A stretch of 64,000 bases of DNA from Alteromonas sp047556435 (GCF_047556435.1 NZ_CP180210.1:3162001-3226000); one strand, 5' to 3'; shown: positions 1 to 9,825, counted from the first letter of the stretch. Made by a program: numbers and translations. The notes: a model not told the origin generated them from the letters alone.

Positions 1-90
1 CTGAGCCATCGGCGCTGTCAGTGCGGATAACAGCAAAACGCCGGTGACTACCCTTTTGCCAAGTGCCGTCATGACATGTGTGCTCTTCAT
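1..90 (-). CDS. secreted protein, N-terminal fragment only
   Basis: Thirty codons of a gene running off the left edge. The ATG at 90-88 is preceded by a strong AGGAG ribosome site. The peptide starts MKSTHVMTALGKRV and continues with a hydrophobic stretch (VLLLSALTAPMAQ), a typical Sec signal peptide with a likely cleavage site after an Ala. The mature protein lies outside the window, so no function can be given. Confidence 0.6.
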   Translation of the reverse strand, partial: MKSTHVMTALGKRVVTGVLLLSALTAPMAQ

Positions 91-923
91 GTTTCTTTCT
101 CCTGTTTACCAAAAGGCAAAATATTTATTACTATACTATTGTATTACTTAATATATCATTAACATAAATAACAAATTAGTAAACAGCCAGGCTGCTATGA
201 AGTAAAAAAAGTAAAGAAACTTACCTTTTCACTCTTTTATGAAGGCAGAAAGGAAGTAAAAGGGAATGTTTTGATAGTTAGCGATGACAAAGCTCTAAAA
301 TTACACCCTTTTATTATGATAATATTATCTTTAAGAGGAAGGCGTACCGCATCAGCACTCACGGTATGTTCGCTTAAGTGACACATTGCAAAGAATTCCT
401 AACACGTTGGGCGAGCGTTGCGCCATAAGAATATCGTCCGGTAAGCTTACTCGTTTATATTGCCCATACGCATTTTACCGACGGTTTGCGACGCTCGCCG
501 GGCCTCCTTGGATGACTGAAAATACGCAAAGCCAGCATCGAGAATGTTCGTAGTAACACTTTCTGCGAATAGCCTTCTCGCCCAGCCTGCGTGGACAGCT
601 TTTAAGAAAATATGAGATTGCTTTTATGCTGAGCCACCCAGCGCGCAACACCGGTTATGTTTTAGCCTTAAGAAATTGACCTTAGCGCCGGTGACATAAG
701 TGAATAACAGCAAGCCGACACGGGTACGTCTTCTGCCAGCCTTTGCTGTCAACGCTAATTCCCGGTATGTCCGCCGTGGTCGACATCCTCTATGATTTCA
801 GTTACCTGATTCACACCTTCAGGTGCCCACATTTGCACCTTTCTGTCATTTATTTCGCTTTTTTTGTCACAAAATTATCGCTTGTGGTTTCTTGGTACTG
901 AAACCTTATTTCAGGAAGCTATT
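91..923. other. long intergenic region, no gene seen
   Basis: About 830 bases between the divergent secreted protein and the hydrolase. No convincing reading frame is present on either strand. The left half (about 110-340) is AT-rich and probably holds the promoter of the leftward gene. The middle holds an imperfect inverted repeat (see 410-499). A TTG-initiated extension of the hydrolase from 864 is possible but lacks a ribosome site. Confidence 0.5.
410..499. repeat. imperfect long inverted repeat
   Basis: The arms at 410-422 and 487-499 pair at 11 of 13 positions. Nested inside, a GTCCGGTAA at about 436 faces a TTACCGACG at about 475. Together they could fold into a long interrupted hairpin or cruciform. 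No T-tract follows, so a simple terminator is unlikely. Its role is unknown. Confidence 0.4.
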
Positions 924-1814
924 ATGAAAAAATTACATCTTTATCTTGCCTACATTTTCACCGTCCTAACGCCTCTCATGTCATTCAGTCTGAGTGCGCA
1001 AGTCACCTCTAAACAATCCGTTATCCGGGTTCAGGTTCACGGCAATGGTGAGCCTGTTATTCTTATCCCAGGACTCATGTCAGATGGCTCCGTATGGAAG
1101 AGCACAACAGAAGCGTTATCGACAACCTACCAGGTACACATTGTTAACGTCGCTGGCTTTGGCATAACACCCAAAGCGCAGGGAACAACGGCAGAAAGTA
1201 TTGAGCAGGCAATCGTCGATTATATACAGCAGCAGAAACTGGCTTCGCCGGTTGTCATCGGTCATAGTTTTGGCGGATTCCTGGCACTGGCCCTGGCGGT
1301 CAATCCGGCGGTAGATATTAAAAAAGTCATATCGGTAGACGGCCTTCCCTTTATTGGCCCGCTCTTTACCCGCAACAATGACACAACGGCAGAGCATTTG
1401 CGCCCACAGGCAGAGCAACTTCTCGCAATGTACAGTCAACTCAGCCACGACCAACTTGTTTCGCAAACCCGTATGGGTATTGCCATACAGGCAACGTCAG
1501 AGAAAGCACAACAACAGGTGTTAGATTATGCGCGGCAGTCAGACCCTGCCACCGTGGGCCAGATTACCCACGATATAATGACCCGGGACTTACGTTCATC
1601 ACTTGCTGACAACCCCACCCCAATCTTACTTCTTGGTGCATCAGGGGCGTTTAATAATCGGTCGGAACACGATTACGCAGCATCGCTGTACCAGGCGCAA
1701 CTTGCTAAGGCCCCGCATGCTAAGGTAATAATGAATACACAATCGCGGCATTTCATCATGCTTGATGATCCTGCATGGTTAAATAAGCACATCACCGCGT
1801 TTTTGGGAGAATAG
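924..1814 (+). CDS. secreted alpha/beta hydrolase
   Basis: A 296-residue protein of the alpha/beta hydrolase fold. The start is placed at the ATG at 924 because an AGGAAG ribosome site lies 5 bases upstream and the protein then begins with a clean signal peptide (about residues 1-26, ending SLSAQ). The nucleophile elbow GHSFGG puts the catalytic Ser at residue 115. A His in SRHFIMLDDP (residue 276) is the likely catalytic His, and HGNGEPVILIPG is the usual oxyanion-hole strand. The substrate cannot be read from sequence; esterase or lipase-like activity in the periplasm is inferred. The sigma factor gene follows after 2 bases, so the two are almost certainly co-transcribed. Confidence 0.85.
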   Translation: MKKLHLYLAYIFTVLTPLMSFSLSAQVTSKQSVIRVQVHGNGEPVILIPGLMSDGSVWKSTTEALSTTYQVHIVNVAGFGITPKAQGTTAESIEQAIVDYIQQQKLASPVVIGHSFGGFLALALAVNPAVDIKKVISVDGLPFIGPLFTRNNDTTAEHLRPQAEQLLAMYSQLSHDQLVSQTRMGIAIQATSEKAQQQVLDYARQSDPATVGQITHDIMTRDLRSSLADNPTPILLLGASGAFNNRSEHDYAASLYQAQLAKAPHAKVIMNTQSRHFIMLDDPAWLNKHITAFLGE

Positions 1815-1816
1815 TC

Positions 1817-2920
1817 ATGAGTGCCCAAATTTTGGAACAGGATGTTCGTCTGGCAATGGACGGCGACAGCACTGCCTTTACGCGGTTAATTCAGGCCACA
1901 CGTAATACTATCAGCAGCATTGCGCTGGCGGTGGTGAAAGATCTCGATGCCAGCGAAGAAGTTACCCAACAGGTTTATATTCAGTGCTGGCAGAAGCTGA
2001 GTACCTTAAAAAACCCAGCGAGCTTTATGCCCTGGTTGCGTCAGTCCACCCGCTATGCGGCGTTTAATTACCTAAGAGATAACAAAGTATCGCAACGTGC
2101 CAGCAGCGAAGAAGCCGACATCTTGTTCGCGCAATTCTGTAACGACAATGACAGTGTCGAAACTGAATTGACCCGCGACCAGCAGGCGAAGGTGCTGGCC
2201 CGCGTTGTTGACGAACTGCCCAGGGAAACCCGTGAAATCGTGCTGCTGTTTTACCGTGAAGAGCAATCCAGTGCGCAGGTTGCCCAGTTGCTTAGCATTT
2301 CAGATGATACTGTGCGCCAGCAGCTTCGCCGCGCCCGCCAGTCGCTACGTGAGAAACTGCTGGACAGATACGGCACCGTTATCCTTTCCACCGCCCCGAC
2401 AATGGCTATAAGTGCGACGGCACTTATTGGTGGAGGTTTCAGCACTCCGGTGCACGCAGCCACCAGCTCTGTTACCGGCGGCAGTTTCTGGGGCGCGGTA
2501 AAGTGGCTGCTTAGCGGTGCCATGCTTGCCGCCGTAGTGGGGGCACTCACGGTGTATATCAGCGCCAGCATTCCCCTACGGCATATGCAGAATGAAGAGC
2601 GGAAAGCGGCGTTAAAAAAAGAACGCAACCGCACTGTTGTTGCCACTTTGATAACCGGTGCACTCTGGGCAGCCGCTTATGAGTTTACAGCAGGTTGGGT
2701 AGCCCCGGTTATCGCTTATCAATTGATGATGGGTGTAATTTTTGTGCAAACGATGAAAATGCAGAACATGATCATCGATGAGCAAAAGCAGCGCCAGGCA
2801 GCGCCAACGCGCAGCCTGTTTGGCTTTTGTAGCGGCCGTTTCGGACTCTACGCCGGAGTAATTGTGGGGAATGCCGCCATGTTCATCGGCCTTTATGCCA
2901 GCGGCAGGCCGTTTTTCTAA
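1817..2920 (+). CDS. ECF-type sigma factor with C-terminal membrane domain
   Basis: A 367-residue protein. Residues about 8-90 look like sigma-70 region 2 (DASEEVTQQVYIQCWQKL) and about 110-175 like region 4, including the helix-turn-helix SSAQVAQLLSISDDTVRQQL. This is an ordinary ECF sigma factor of about 190 residues. A further 180 residues follow: a Gly/Ala/Ser linker, a hydrophobic helix near 228-250, a basic coil (about 255-272), one or two hydrophobic helices near 275-312 and a last one near 343-362. The protein is therefore probably membrane-tethered, with its inhibitory or sensing part fused rather than encoded as a separate anti-sigma factor. That regulatory role is inference. It sits 2 bases after the secreted hydrolase gene. 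Confidence 0.8.
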   Translation: MSAQILEQDVRLAMDGDSTAFTRLIQATRNTISSIALAVVKDLDASEEVTQQVYIQCWQKLSTLKNPASFMPWLRQSTRYAAFNYLRDNKVSQRASSEEADILFAQFCNDNDSVETELTRDQQAKVLARVVDELPRETREIVLLFYREEQSSAQVAQLLSISDDTVRQQLRRARQSLREKLLDRYGTVILSTAPTMAISATALIGGGFSTPVHAATSSVTGGSFWGAVKWLLSGAMLAAVVGALTVYISASIPLRHMQNEERKAALKKERNRTVVATLITGALWAAAYEFTAGWVAPVIAYQLMMGVIFVQTMKMQNMIIDEQKQRQAAPTRSLFGFCSGRFGLYAGVIVGNAAMFIGLYASGRPFF

Positions 2921-2969
2921 AGGGCCGCTCAGCTCACTCGCGCCCGGAATTACCATTGTCCCAATCGCA

Positions 2970-2992
2970 GCCGAGCACACTGTATGCTCGGC
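2970..2992. terminator. perfect hairpin between convergent genes
   Basis: GCCGAGCA and TGCTCGGC form an 8-bp perfect stem with a 7-base loop between the ends of the sigma factor (+) and the RND pump gene (-). No clear T-tract follows on either strand, so termination is only suggested by position. Confidence 0.4.
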
Positions 2993-3074
2993 TCCACCTC
3001 AAGCGATTTTTACTGTGTCACTGCAGCAGTTTGATGCAGCCACTCAGCGAATGTCCGTTGAACGACTTTCCTAC

Positions 3075-6000
3075 TTATTTTTGGCTTTCACTGGTTTTGG
3101 CAGTGTGTCCAAACACCCGGTTTACCCACAGGAAGAAATACGGGGCAAACAGCACCACAAACAAGGTGGTAGCAGTGATCCCACCCAGCACACCAATACT
3201 GATCGCATTTTGTGCACCAGAGCCCGGCCCGGCGGCGAAGGCCAGCGGCATAACGCCCAGGATAAAGGTCAGCGACGTCATTAATATAGGGCGCAGCCGC
3301 TGCTTTGCGGCGGTTAGTGCCGCGTCAAAAGGCTCCATGCCCTCATTCACGTTATGCTGCGCAAACTCCACAATAAGAATGGCGTTTTTTGCTGCCAGCC
3401 CAATTGTCATCAAAAGCCCAACCTGAAAATACACATCGTTAGCCTGTCCAGTAAGCCAGGTAGCCAGTACGGCACCAAAGATCCCGAATGGCACGGTTAA
3501 CATGATGGCCAGCGGGATTGCCCAGCTTTCATACAACGCGGCCAAGATCATAAACACCGCAATAATGGTGATGCTGTACAAAAGCAGAGTCTGGTTGCCG
3601 CTTTGCTTCTCTTCATACGACAGACCCGTCCAGGCAATATCAATACCATCCGGTAACGTGTCTGCAATCCGTTCAACCTCCTGCAGTGCTTCACCCGAGC
3701 TGACTCCCGGGGTGGTCGAGCCCTGAATTTCGCGGGATGAACTGCCGTTAAACCGGGTGAGTTTAGGGGGACCATATGTCCACTCCCCCGAGGCAATTTC
3801 TTTAAGCTGTACCATGCCGCCTTGCTCGTTACGCACGTACCAGTCATTAATGTCTTCAGGCAGCATGCGGTATTTGTCTTCGGCCTGAACGTATACACGT
3901 TTGATGCGTCCGTTTTCAATGAAATCATTCACATACGCGCCACCCAGCGCAGCACTCAGCGTCTGGTTAATTGTCGATATTGGTACACCTAACGCACGCG
4001 CTTTAATGGTGTCGACATCAAGACTGTATTGCGGGTTATCAGATAATCCGTTGAAACGAACCGCCGTTAGCATTGAGCTTTGATTGGCTTGTGCTAAAAA
4101 CTGGTTACTGGCCTGCACCAACGCCTGATGTCCCAATCCGCCCTGATCGATCAGTTGAAACTCAAAACCACTGGCATTGCCTAGCGCACTGACCGGTGGC
4201 GGAATAAGCGGAATGATCATCGCGTCTGATACGCCCGACAGGGCTTGCGTCGCTTTTTTCTGGATTTCAAACACACTGCCACCCTCGCCGCGATCCTCCC
4301 AGTCTTTCATTTTCACAAAGGCGATACCAACATTCTGCGCCTGCCCTGAAAAGCTGAACCCGGCTGCAGTAAATAGCCCCTCTACCGCATCTCCGGCATT
4401 ATCCAGATAAAAATCCTCGACTTTTTCTATTTTGTCGCGGGTTTGTTGCAACGTGGTGCTGGGTGGTCCGGTAACCAGCGTGAACATCCGTCCCTGGTCT
4501 TCTTCGGGTAAAAACGACGTGGGAATGCGCAGGAATATCAGTACACTGGCCCCAATTACTGAAAGAAATACTACCGGTAAAATGATGCGGTTATTCAAAG
4601 TGCGGTTAAGCAAGCTTTCGTGAGCACCCCGCAGTTTGCCAAAGCCGCGGTTAAACCACCCAAAGAAACCGCTTTGTTTTTCTTTTTTCCCCTGCTCCAG
4701 AAAAATGGCGCACAAGGTGGGTGACAGCGTCAGCGCCACAAATAAAGACAGCCCCATGGCAGCAGAGATAGTGATCGCAAACTGCCGGTATATCACACCC
4801 ACTGAGCCGTCAAACAGCGCCATCGGCAGAAACACCGCCCATATCACCACCGTAGTGCCTAACAGCGCCGACGAAATCTCTTTCATCGCCAGCCTTGCCG
4901 CTTCTTTCGGAGTAAGAGAATCATCCTCTTCGAGTTTACGCTCGGCATTTTCTGTTACCACAATGGCATCATCCACCAGCATACCGATAGCCAGCACCAA
5001 GGCGAACAGTGTCAGTACGTTTACGGAGTAGTCCATAATAGCGAGAAAGGCGAATGTACCAAGCAAGACAATAGGAATGGCGGCTGCGGGGACAAAGGTG
5101 GCCCGCAGTGTTTGCAAGAAAATATAAATGACCAGCACCACCAGCACGACAGCGATGCCAAGAGTTTCCACTACGTTAAAAATAGAGGCTTCGATAAACG
5201 GAGAGATATCCACCGGATACTGAATTTCCAGATCATCGGGAATAATGTTGTCAAAATCGTTAACCCGCGCCTTAACAGCCTGGATAGTTTCCAGCGCGTT
5301 GGCTGAGGGCGATAACTCAATCGCAATACCAGAGGCTGGCTGGCGGTTCCAGCGTCCGATCACCCGGTAACTTTCAGCGCCAATTTCAATGCGTGCCACA
5401 TCGCCTAAGGAGACGTGAGAGCCATCTGAATTCACTGACAGTAAGATCTGCTCAAACTCTTCGGGGCTGGTAAGCAGTGTCTGGGCAGTGATCGTCGCAT
5501 TTAGCTGCTGCCCTTCCACCGATGGCGCGCCGCCAATTTCCCCCGAGGCAAGCTGTACATTCTGCTCTTCAATGGCGCTGATGACATCCAGCGTTGTGAT
5601 GTTGAAGTTATTCATGGCGTGAGGGTCAAGCCAGATACGCATAGCGTGCTCAGGCCCGAACGTCTGGATCTGCCCCACTCCATTAACGCGGCTTAAAGGT
5701 TCTTCCAGATTGGAAACCAGAAAATCAGAAATGTCATTGCGGTTCATATTCCCGCTTTTCGAGGAAAAGCTCACGATTAGCGCGTAACTGCTACCGGCTT
5801 TCTCCACCGCTACGCCAAGCTGCTGAACCACCGGCGGCAACGAAGACTGCGCCTGCGACACTTTGTTTTGTGTTTGGACCTGCGCGATATCTGGATCGGT
5901 GCCGGGCTCGAAAGTAAGTGTAATGGAGGCGGTTCCCGCCGACGAGCTTTGAGACTGGATATATCTTAGATTATCGATGCCGGTGAGATTTTTTTCGATA

Positions 6001-6194
6001 ACCTGAGTTACGGTATTTTCCAGTGTTTGCGCCGACGCTCCCGGGTAGGTAGCAGAAATGGATACTTTCGGCGGCGCAATGCTTGGATATTGCTCAAGGG
6101 GCAAACTGGTTACCGAGAAAATGCCTGCACCGATAATCAGAAGGGCAATAACAATCGTGAAAATAGGACGGGCAATGAAAAACTTAGAAAACAT
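3075..6194 (-). CDS. RND multidrug efflux permease (AcrB/MexB type)
   Basis: A 1039-residue inner-membrane proton/drug antiporter of the HAE-1 family, which exports hydrophobic compounds through a tripartite pump. The start MFSKFFIARPIF, twelve predicted membrane helices in two halves and the large periplasmic loops are typical. Proton-relay acids are seen in GMLVDDAIVVTENAER (helix 4) and the partner lysine in GLAAKNAILIVEFAQ (helix 10). It follows the adaptor gene after 3 bases in the same operon. No outer-membrane channel gene is adjacent, so a TolC-like protein encoded elsewhere is probably used. Substrates are unknown. Confidence 0.95.
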   Translation of the reverse strand: MFSKFFIARPIFTIVIALLIIGAGIFSVTSLPLEQYPSIAPPKVSISATYPGASAQTLENTVTQVIEKNLTGIDNLRYIQSQSSSAGTASITLTFEPGTDPDIAQVQTQNKVSQAQSSLPPVVQQLGVAVEKAGSSYALIVSFSSKSGNMNRNDISDFLVSNLEEPLSRVNGVGQIQTFGPEHAMRIWLDPHAMNNFNITTLDVISAIEEQNVQLASGEIGGAPSVEGQQLNATITAQTLLTSPEEFEQILLSVNSDGSHVSLGDVARIEIGAESYRVIGRWNRQPASGIAIELSPSANALETIQAVKARVNDFDNIIPDDLEIQYPVDISPFIEASIFNVVETLGIAVVLVVLVIYIFLQTLRATFVPAAAIPIVLLGTFAFLAIMDYSVNVLTLFALVLAIGMLVDDAIVVTENAERKLEEDDSLTPKEAARLAMKEISSALLGTTVVIWAVFLPMALFDGSVGVIYRQFAITISAAMGLSLFVALTLSPTLCAIFLEQGKKEKQSGFFGWFNRGFGKLRGAHESLLNRTLNNRIILPVVFLSVIGASVLIFLRIPTSFLPEEDQGRMFTLVTGPPSTTLQQTRDKIEKVEDFYLDNAGDAVEGLFTAAGFSFSGQAQNVGIAFVKMKDWEDRGEGGSVFEIQKKATQALSGVSDAMIIPLIPPPVSALGNASGFEFQLIDQGGLGHQALVQASNQFLAQANQSSMLTAVRFNGLSDNPQYSLDVDTIKARALGVPISTINQTLSAALGGAYVNDFIENGRIKRVYVQAEDKYRMLPEDINDWYVRNEQGGMVQLKEIASGEWTYGPPKLTRFNGSSSREIQGSTTPGVSSGEALQEVERIADTLPDGIDIAWTGLSYEEKQSGNQTLLLYSITIIAVFMILAALYESWAIPLAIMLTVPFGIFGAVLATWLTGQANDVYFQVGLLMTIGLAAKNAILIVEFAQHNVNEGMEPFDAALTAAKQRLRPILMTSLTFILGVMPLAFAAGPGSGAQNAISIGVLGGITATTLFVVLFAPYFFLWVNRVFGHTAKTSESQK

Positions 6195-6197
6195 AAA

Positions 6198-7493
6198 TTA
6201 ACGCCCACCCTGTGAGGTGCCGGTATTGTCTGCGTTCTCTTTACCGCTGCCTGAAGATCCTCGCTGCTGGTCTTGCTTGTCGGGGCTTTGATTGACATTC
6301 GAAGGCTTAACAGGCGCTCCCTCTTGCAGGTTCATGGTACCTTCAACAATCACCCGGTCACCTTCGCTCAGGCCATCCTCAATCACCCATTTGTCCTGAT
6401 ATGCTACGCCGGTTGTAATCTTCCTTTTAACAGCCTTATTGTCGCTGCTGACAAGCCACACATGCTTTTCACCGCCGTCACCAATTTGTACACTTTTTTG
6501 CGGCACTACGAGCGCTGCAGATGACGCCAGGTCTTCAATGGATGCGCGCACAAACAAACCGGGCAAAAGACGATTTTCAGGGTTGGGGAATACTGAGCGC
6601 AGACGAATGGCGCCGGTTTGTTCATCAACCGCCAGATCGGTTGCATCCAGCTTGCCTTTGTGTGGATAAGGCTCGTCAGAGTCAGATAAAAATAAGCTCA
6701 CCTCGAAGTTTTCATCTTCGCGCTCTTGCACGCGGGATTCTATCAAACGGGCTTTAAGTTTCTGCGCATCACCAACCGATTGGGAAAGATCCACATATAC
6801 CGGATCCAGCTGACGTATTACGGCTAACGGCTCTGACTGTTGCTGCGTGACCAGCGCGCCCTTGGTTACCGTAGAAGGGCCAATAAATCCGCTGATTGGC
6901 GCATACACTTTAGTGTAGGCCAGATTAATTTGCGCGCTTTTCACTTCCGCTTCGGCCTGACTTACCGTTGCTTTAGCTTGTTGAAGTTCGGTTTTAGCGT
7001 TATCAAATTCCTGTTCGCTCAATACCTTGCTGGCAGCAAGGCTGTCGTATCGCTCTACAATCGCCTGCGCATTGGCTACAGCGGCTCTGGCACTTTCCAG
7101 ATTCGCCTGCGCCATTTCCAGGTCGGCCTGATATCGCGCTGGGTCAATCTGATACAGTTGCTCGCCTTCCTCTACCAGCGAGCCTTCTTCAAACAAACGC
7201 TCCTGAATGATACCGCTAACCTGTGGCCGGATCTGGGCTACACGGTACGAGACGACGCGACCGGGAAGTTTTTCTGTATAGTCGATACGCGAGGGACGAA
7301 TATTGAGAAAACCCACCGGCATTGCTTGCTGACTACCTGCGTTCGGCCCCCCCGCTTCGCTGTCCTGCTGCGAGCCTGATTTGTCATCGCTGCAGGCCAC
7401 GAGAGTAAGTAACACAAGCAGACTACACACGTACGCAAAACCTCGTGTACTGGTCCCCATAGAAAACATAGATTGATGGAGGTATCGCGACAT
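6198..7493 (-). CDS. RND efflux periplasmic adaptor lipoprotein
   Basis: A 431-residue membrane fusion protein, the periplasmic partner of the downstream permease. A signal peptide ends in the lipobox LTLVAC, so it should be lipid-anchored. Next come a barrel-sandwich lipoyl-like half (YRVAQIRPQVSGIIQE), a coiled-coil hairpin (about residues 125-200, rich in Ala, Gln and Glu) and a beta-barrel domain. The C-terminal 40 residues are low-complexity (Gly, Ser, Asn, Gln). It is the first gene of the pump operon. Confidence 0.93.
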   Translation of the reverse strand: MSRYLHQSMFSMGTSTRGFAYVCSLLVLLTLVACSDDKSGSQQDSEAGGPNAGSQQAMPVGFLNIRPSRIDYTEKLPGRVVSYRVAQIRPQVSGIIQERLFEEGSLVEEGEQLYQIDPARYQADLEMAQANLESARAAVANAQAIVERYDSLAASKVLSEQEFDNAKTELQQAKATVSQAEAEVKSAQINLAYTKVYAPISGFIGPSTVTKGALVTQQQSEPLAVIRQLDPVYVDLSQSVGDAQKLKARLIESRVQEREDENFEVSLFLSDSDEPYPHKGKLDATDLAVDEQTGAIRLRSVFPNPENRLLPGLFVRASIEDLASSAALVVPQKSVQIGDGGEKHVWLVSSDNKAVKRKITTGVAYQDKWVIEDGLSEGDRVIVEGTMNLQEGAPVKPSNVNQSPDKQDQQRGSSGSGKENADNTGTSQGGR

Positions 7494-7854
7494 TGGTAAT
7501 CCCTACTCGTCTCGGCTGATAGCTGCATTAGCCAGGTAGCTGATGCAAACAATTGATTTATATTGCGAATTGACCTTTTGATACGGAAGGCAGATTACAG
7601 GCGATCAACTGTAAGAAGATGACATATTTTTAAGGTTGTGGTGTATCGTCGTCAAAAACATGACGATGATGCGACTCGCTGTACTTACAACGCATGCGCC
7701 AGGGCTTCGGAAAACATTGCGTCGTGGTAGTAGAGGCTTCAAGCCGCATTCATTTTCATAATTAAATACGTCAGGTAATCACAATAATAGCGTTGGCGTG
7801 TGCTGGTTATTGACAAGAAAGCCGCGCAGGCATTGAGTAGCAGCGAACCTGCCA
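7494..7854. other. intergenic region upstream of the RND operon
   Basis: No gene is seen. Near 7645-7667 the hexamers ATCGTC and GACGAT form a small inverted repeat that could be an operator for the pump operon. The WYL-type regulator gene ends at 7855, pointing the same way as the pump. Confidence 0.4.
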
Positions 7855-8592
7855 CTAAATGGTTTTAAAAAACGGCGCGTAAATTGTTGAGAAAGTCTCT
7901 TTGGGGCGAGGTCGGAAATGTCCCTCGGCAATGGTGGCCTGTTTAACCCGGTCAATACGGAAAACCCGGGTGGAATCGCGAAGGTGGTCCCACGCGATGA
8001 TGTACCAGATTGGCCAGTTGAGCAGAATAAAGTGCACTTCTATTACCCGACGGGTCATGTCCGCGTTCTCAGCCTGGTACGCTATCTCCAGATAATGACG
8101 GGCCAGAAAAGCTTCGGCGATTTGCTCAGAAATTGTCTGGCAAGGAGAATGGTAATGAGTGGCAATGTTAGCAGCGGCGTTATTCCCCACCATAATGCGC
8201 TTGCGAATATCGCTAACGGCATTACGTTGCTTTTGTGGAAACGCCTGAAACAATTTCTGTTTAATGTGCTTCAGATTGACTGTAAGCAATGGCGATTGCA
8301 GGTTTTCCATAATGGCCAGAGACAGAATTAATTCAACCACTTCCCGGTGACTTAAATTCAGCCGCTCTATCCCCCAGCGCCCGGAAAGGCGAACGCCACC
8401 ACCGCGCCCCCGGTCAGATTCAATAGGGTAACCTGCCTCCCGGAGCCCGGCCAGTTCCCGCATCAGCGTGCGCTGGCTAATACCAAGATGCTCACGCAAC
8501 TGTGAGGTTTGCCAGTACTCCTCAGACTGCAGTAACCCAATTAAACGGCTGCGTCTGTCTGTGCGTTGAGAAAAACTACGATTTGTCATCAA
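7855..8592 (-). CDS. YafY-type HTH/WYL transcriptional regulator
   Basis: A 245-residue regulator. The N-terminal part (about 10-70) is an HTH_11/DeoR-like winged helix (QTSQLREHLGISQRTLMRELAGLREAGYPIESDRGRGG read as separate motifs). The rest is a WYL domain (IEVHFILLNWPIWYIIAWDHLRDSTRVFRIDRV), thought to bind a small or nucleic-acid ligand. It is divergent from the glutathione S-transferase and lies upstream of the RND pump in the same direction. It could control either neighbour; the target is inference. Confidence 0.85.
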   Translation of the reverse strand: MMTNRSFSQRTDRRSRLIGLLQSEEYWQTSQLREHLGISQRTLMRELAGLREAGYPIESDRGRGGGVRLSGRWGIERLNLSHREVVELILSLAIMENLQSPLLTVNLKHIKQKLFQAFPQKQRNAVSDIRKRIMVGNNAAANIATHYHSPCQTISEQIAEAFLARHYLEIAYQAENADMTRRVIEVHFILLNWPIWYIIAWDHLRDSTRVFRIDRVKQATIAEGHFRPRPKETFSTIYAPFFKTI

Positions 8593-8720
8593 TCTAATAT
8601 GCCATTAAGCGGCACAATTCTCCATACACTTATTCTCGTGGCGGCAATGCAGGTAACCAGTGCCCCATGAGATCCCCGTTTTCACACACAACATTAGCGA
8701 ATTAAAAAGGAATACCGGCA

Positions 8721-9338
8721 ATGAGACTATATTTCAACCCAAGAAGCAGAAGTGTCACCATCGATTGGATGTTCAGAGAACTGAATACCGAGTACGAACA
8801 AATCCTGATAGATTTTGCCAGCAAGGATAGCAACCTTGACGACTTGCATCGCAAAAATCCGATGAAGAAACTCCCCACGCTGGTTGACGGCGAGGCAGTG
8901 ATCACAGAAACCGCCGCCATTTGCGCATACCTTGCAGATAAGTTTCCGCAAAACAGATTAGCGCCGGAGGTGGGCTCGCCCGAACGCGGCGTTTATTATC
9001 GCTACCTCTTCGTGTCCGGGAACACCATCGAACCGGCACTCTCTCTGGCATCAGCCAATATGGCCCATCCAGATGCATACTCTGTAGGTTGGGGTGACAT
9101 GACACGGGTAATGGATACTATCGAGAAAATGACGCCGGTCAGTGGCTGGGCATTGGGCGATGAGTTCACTGCAGCTGATATCGTGTTTGGCGGCCTGCTG
9201 GATTTCGCTGCCAAGTTTGAGTGGATTGCTGTATCGCCCAGAGTTGCTGCCTACGTCTCACGTATTCGCCAGCGCCCCTGTTATCTGCGGGCACATCCTG
9301 AAATGATGGAGCATGCAGCAGGTAACCGCCTCGTTTAA
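8721..9338 (+). CDS. glutathione S-transferase family protein
   Basis: A 205-residue cytosolic GST. The N-terminal thioredoxin-like half contains the cis-Pro glutathione-site pattern KLPTLVDGEAVITETAAI (about residues 52-70), and an all-helical C-terminal half follows, with the conserved GDEFTAADIVFGG N-capping motif. It should conjugate or reduce small electrophiles with glutathione; the substrate is unknown. AGGAA lies about 10 bases before the ATG. It is divergent from the WYL regulator with 128 bases between, a layout that suggests local control. Confidence 0.9.
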   Translation: MRLYFNPRSRSVTIDWMFRELNTEYEQILIDFASKDSNLDDLHRKNPMKKLPTLVDGEAVITETAAICAYLADKFPQNRLAPEVGSPERGVYYRYLFVSGNTIEPALSLASANMAHPDAYSVGWGDMTRVMDTIEKMTPVSGWALGDEFTAADIVFGGLLDFAAKFEWIAVSPRVAAYVSRIRQRPCYLRAHPEMMEHAAGNRLV

Positions 9339-9825
9339 CTTTGTCACCAACATCGTAAAGTTTAATAGCCCCGGTCACCCCGGGGTGAAAGATGACGCCT
9401 TGTTGTAACTTATCATGTAGTAATAATAGCTGCACAGCCCTGTGAAGTAAGAGTGAGAACACCCGTGTCACTCTTTGGATATCGTGAAACTCCATAGTAA
9501 TCAAGTTGACGCTTATTTCAGAGCTCATGAATAAATTTATCAGGCCTCTCCCCACAAATTGAGCCTGAAAAGTGAGCGGCAAAAAACGCTGTTATTACAC
9601 CTTCACTTTCATTATATACACCGCAAAAATAGATCACCGATGTGGCGAAAATATTTTTTTAAATTCCTCTTAAATACGTCAAAACAAGTTAAACTTTTTT
9701 AAGATAGCCTCCGTAGAGATGCTGTTGAAGAAATTTAATTTCAGAGACGAAGAAGCATGCAGCAGTCTAGATGCATCTGCGGCTCAGCGATTTTGAAATT
9801 AGCGTCATTTTAGAAGGCATCAAGT
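9339..9825. other. intergenic region, no gene seen
   Basis: About 490 bases with no supported gene. A short GC-rich palindrome (ACCCCGGGGT, near 9376) lies soon after the GST stop. The right part, from about 9640, is AT-rich with A/T tracts and probably carries the promoter of the PKD lipoprotein. Confidence 0.45.

Noticed and set aside
410..499. An integron attC site
   Set aside because: There is an inverted repeat near a TCCTAAC word, but no proper core sites at both ends and no cassette or integrase gene.
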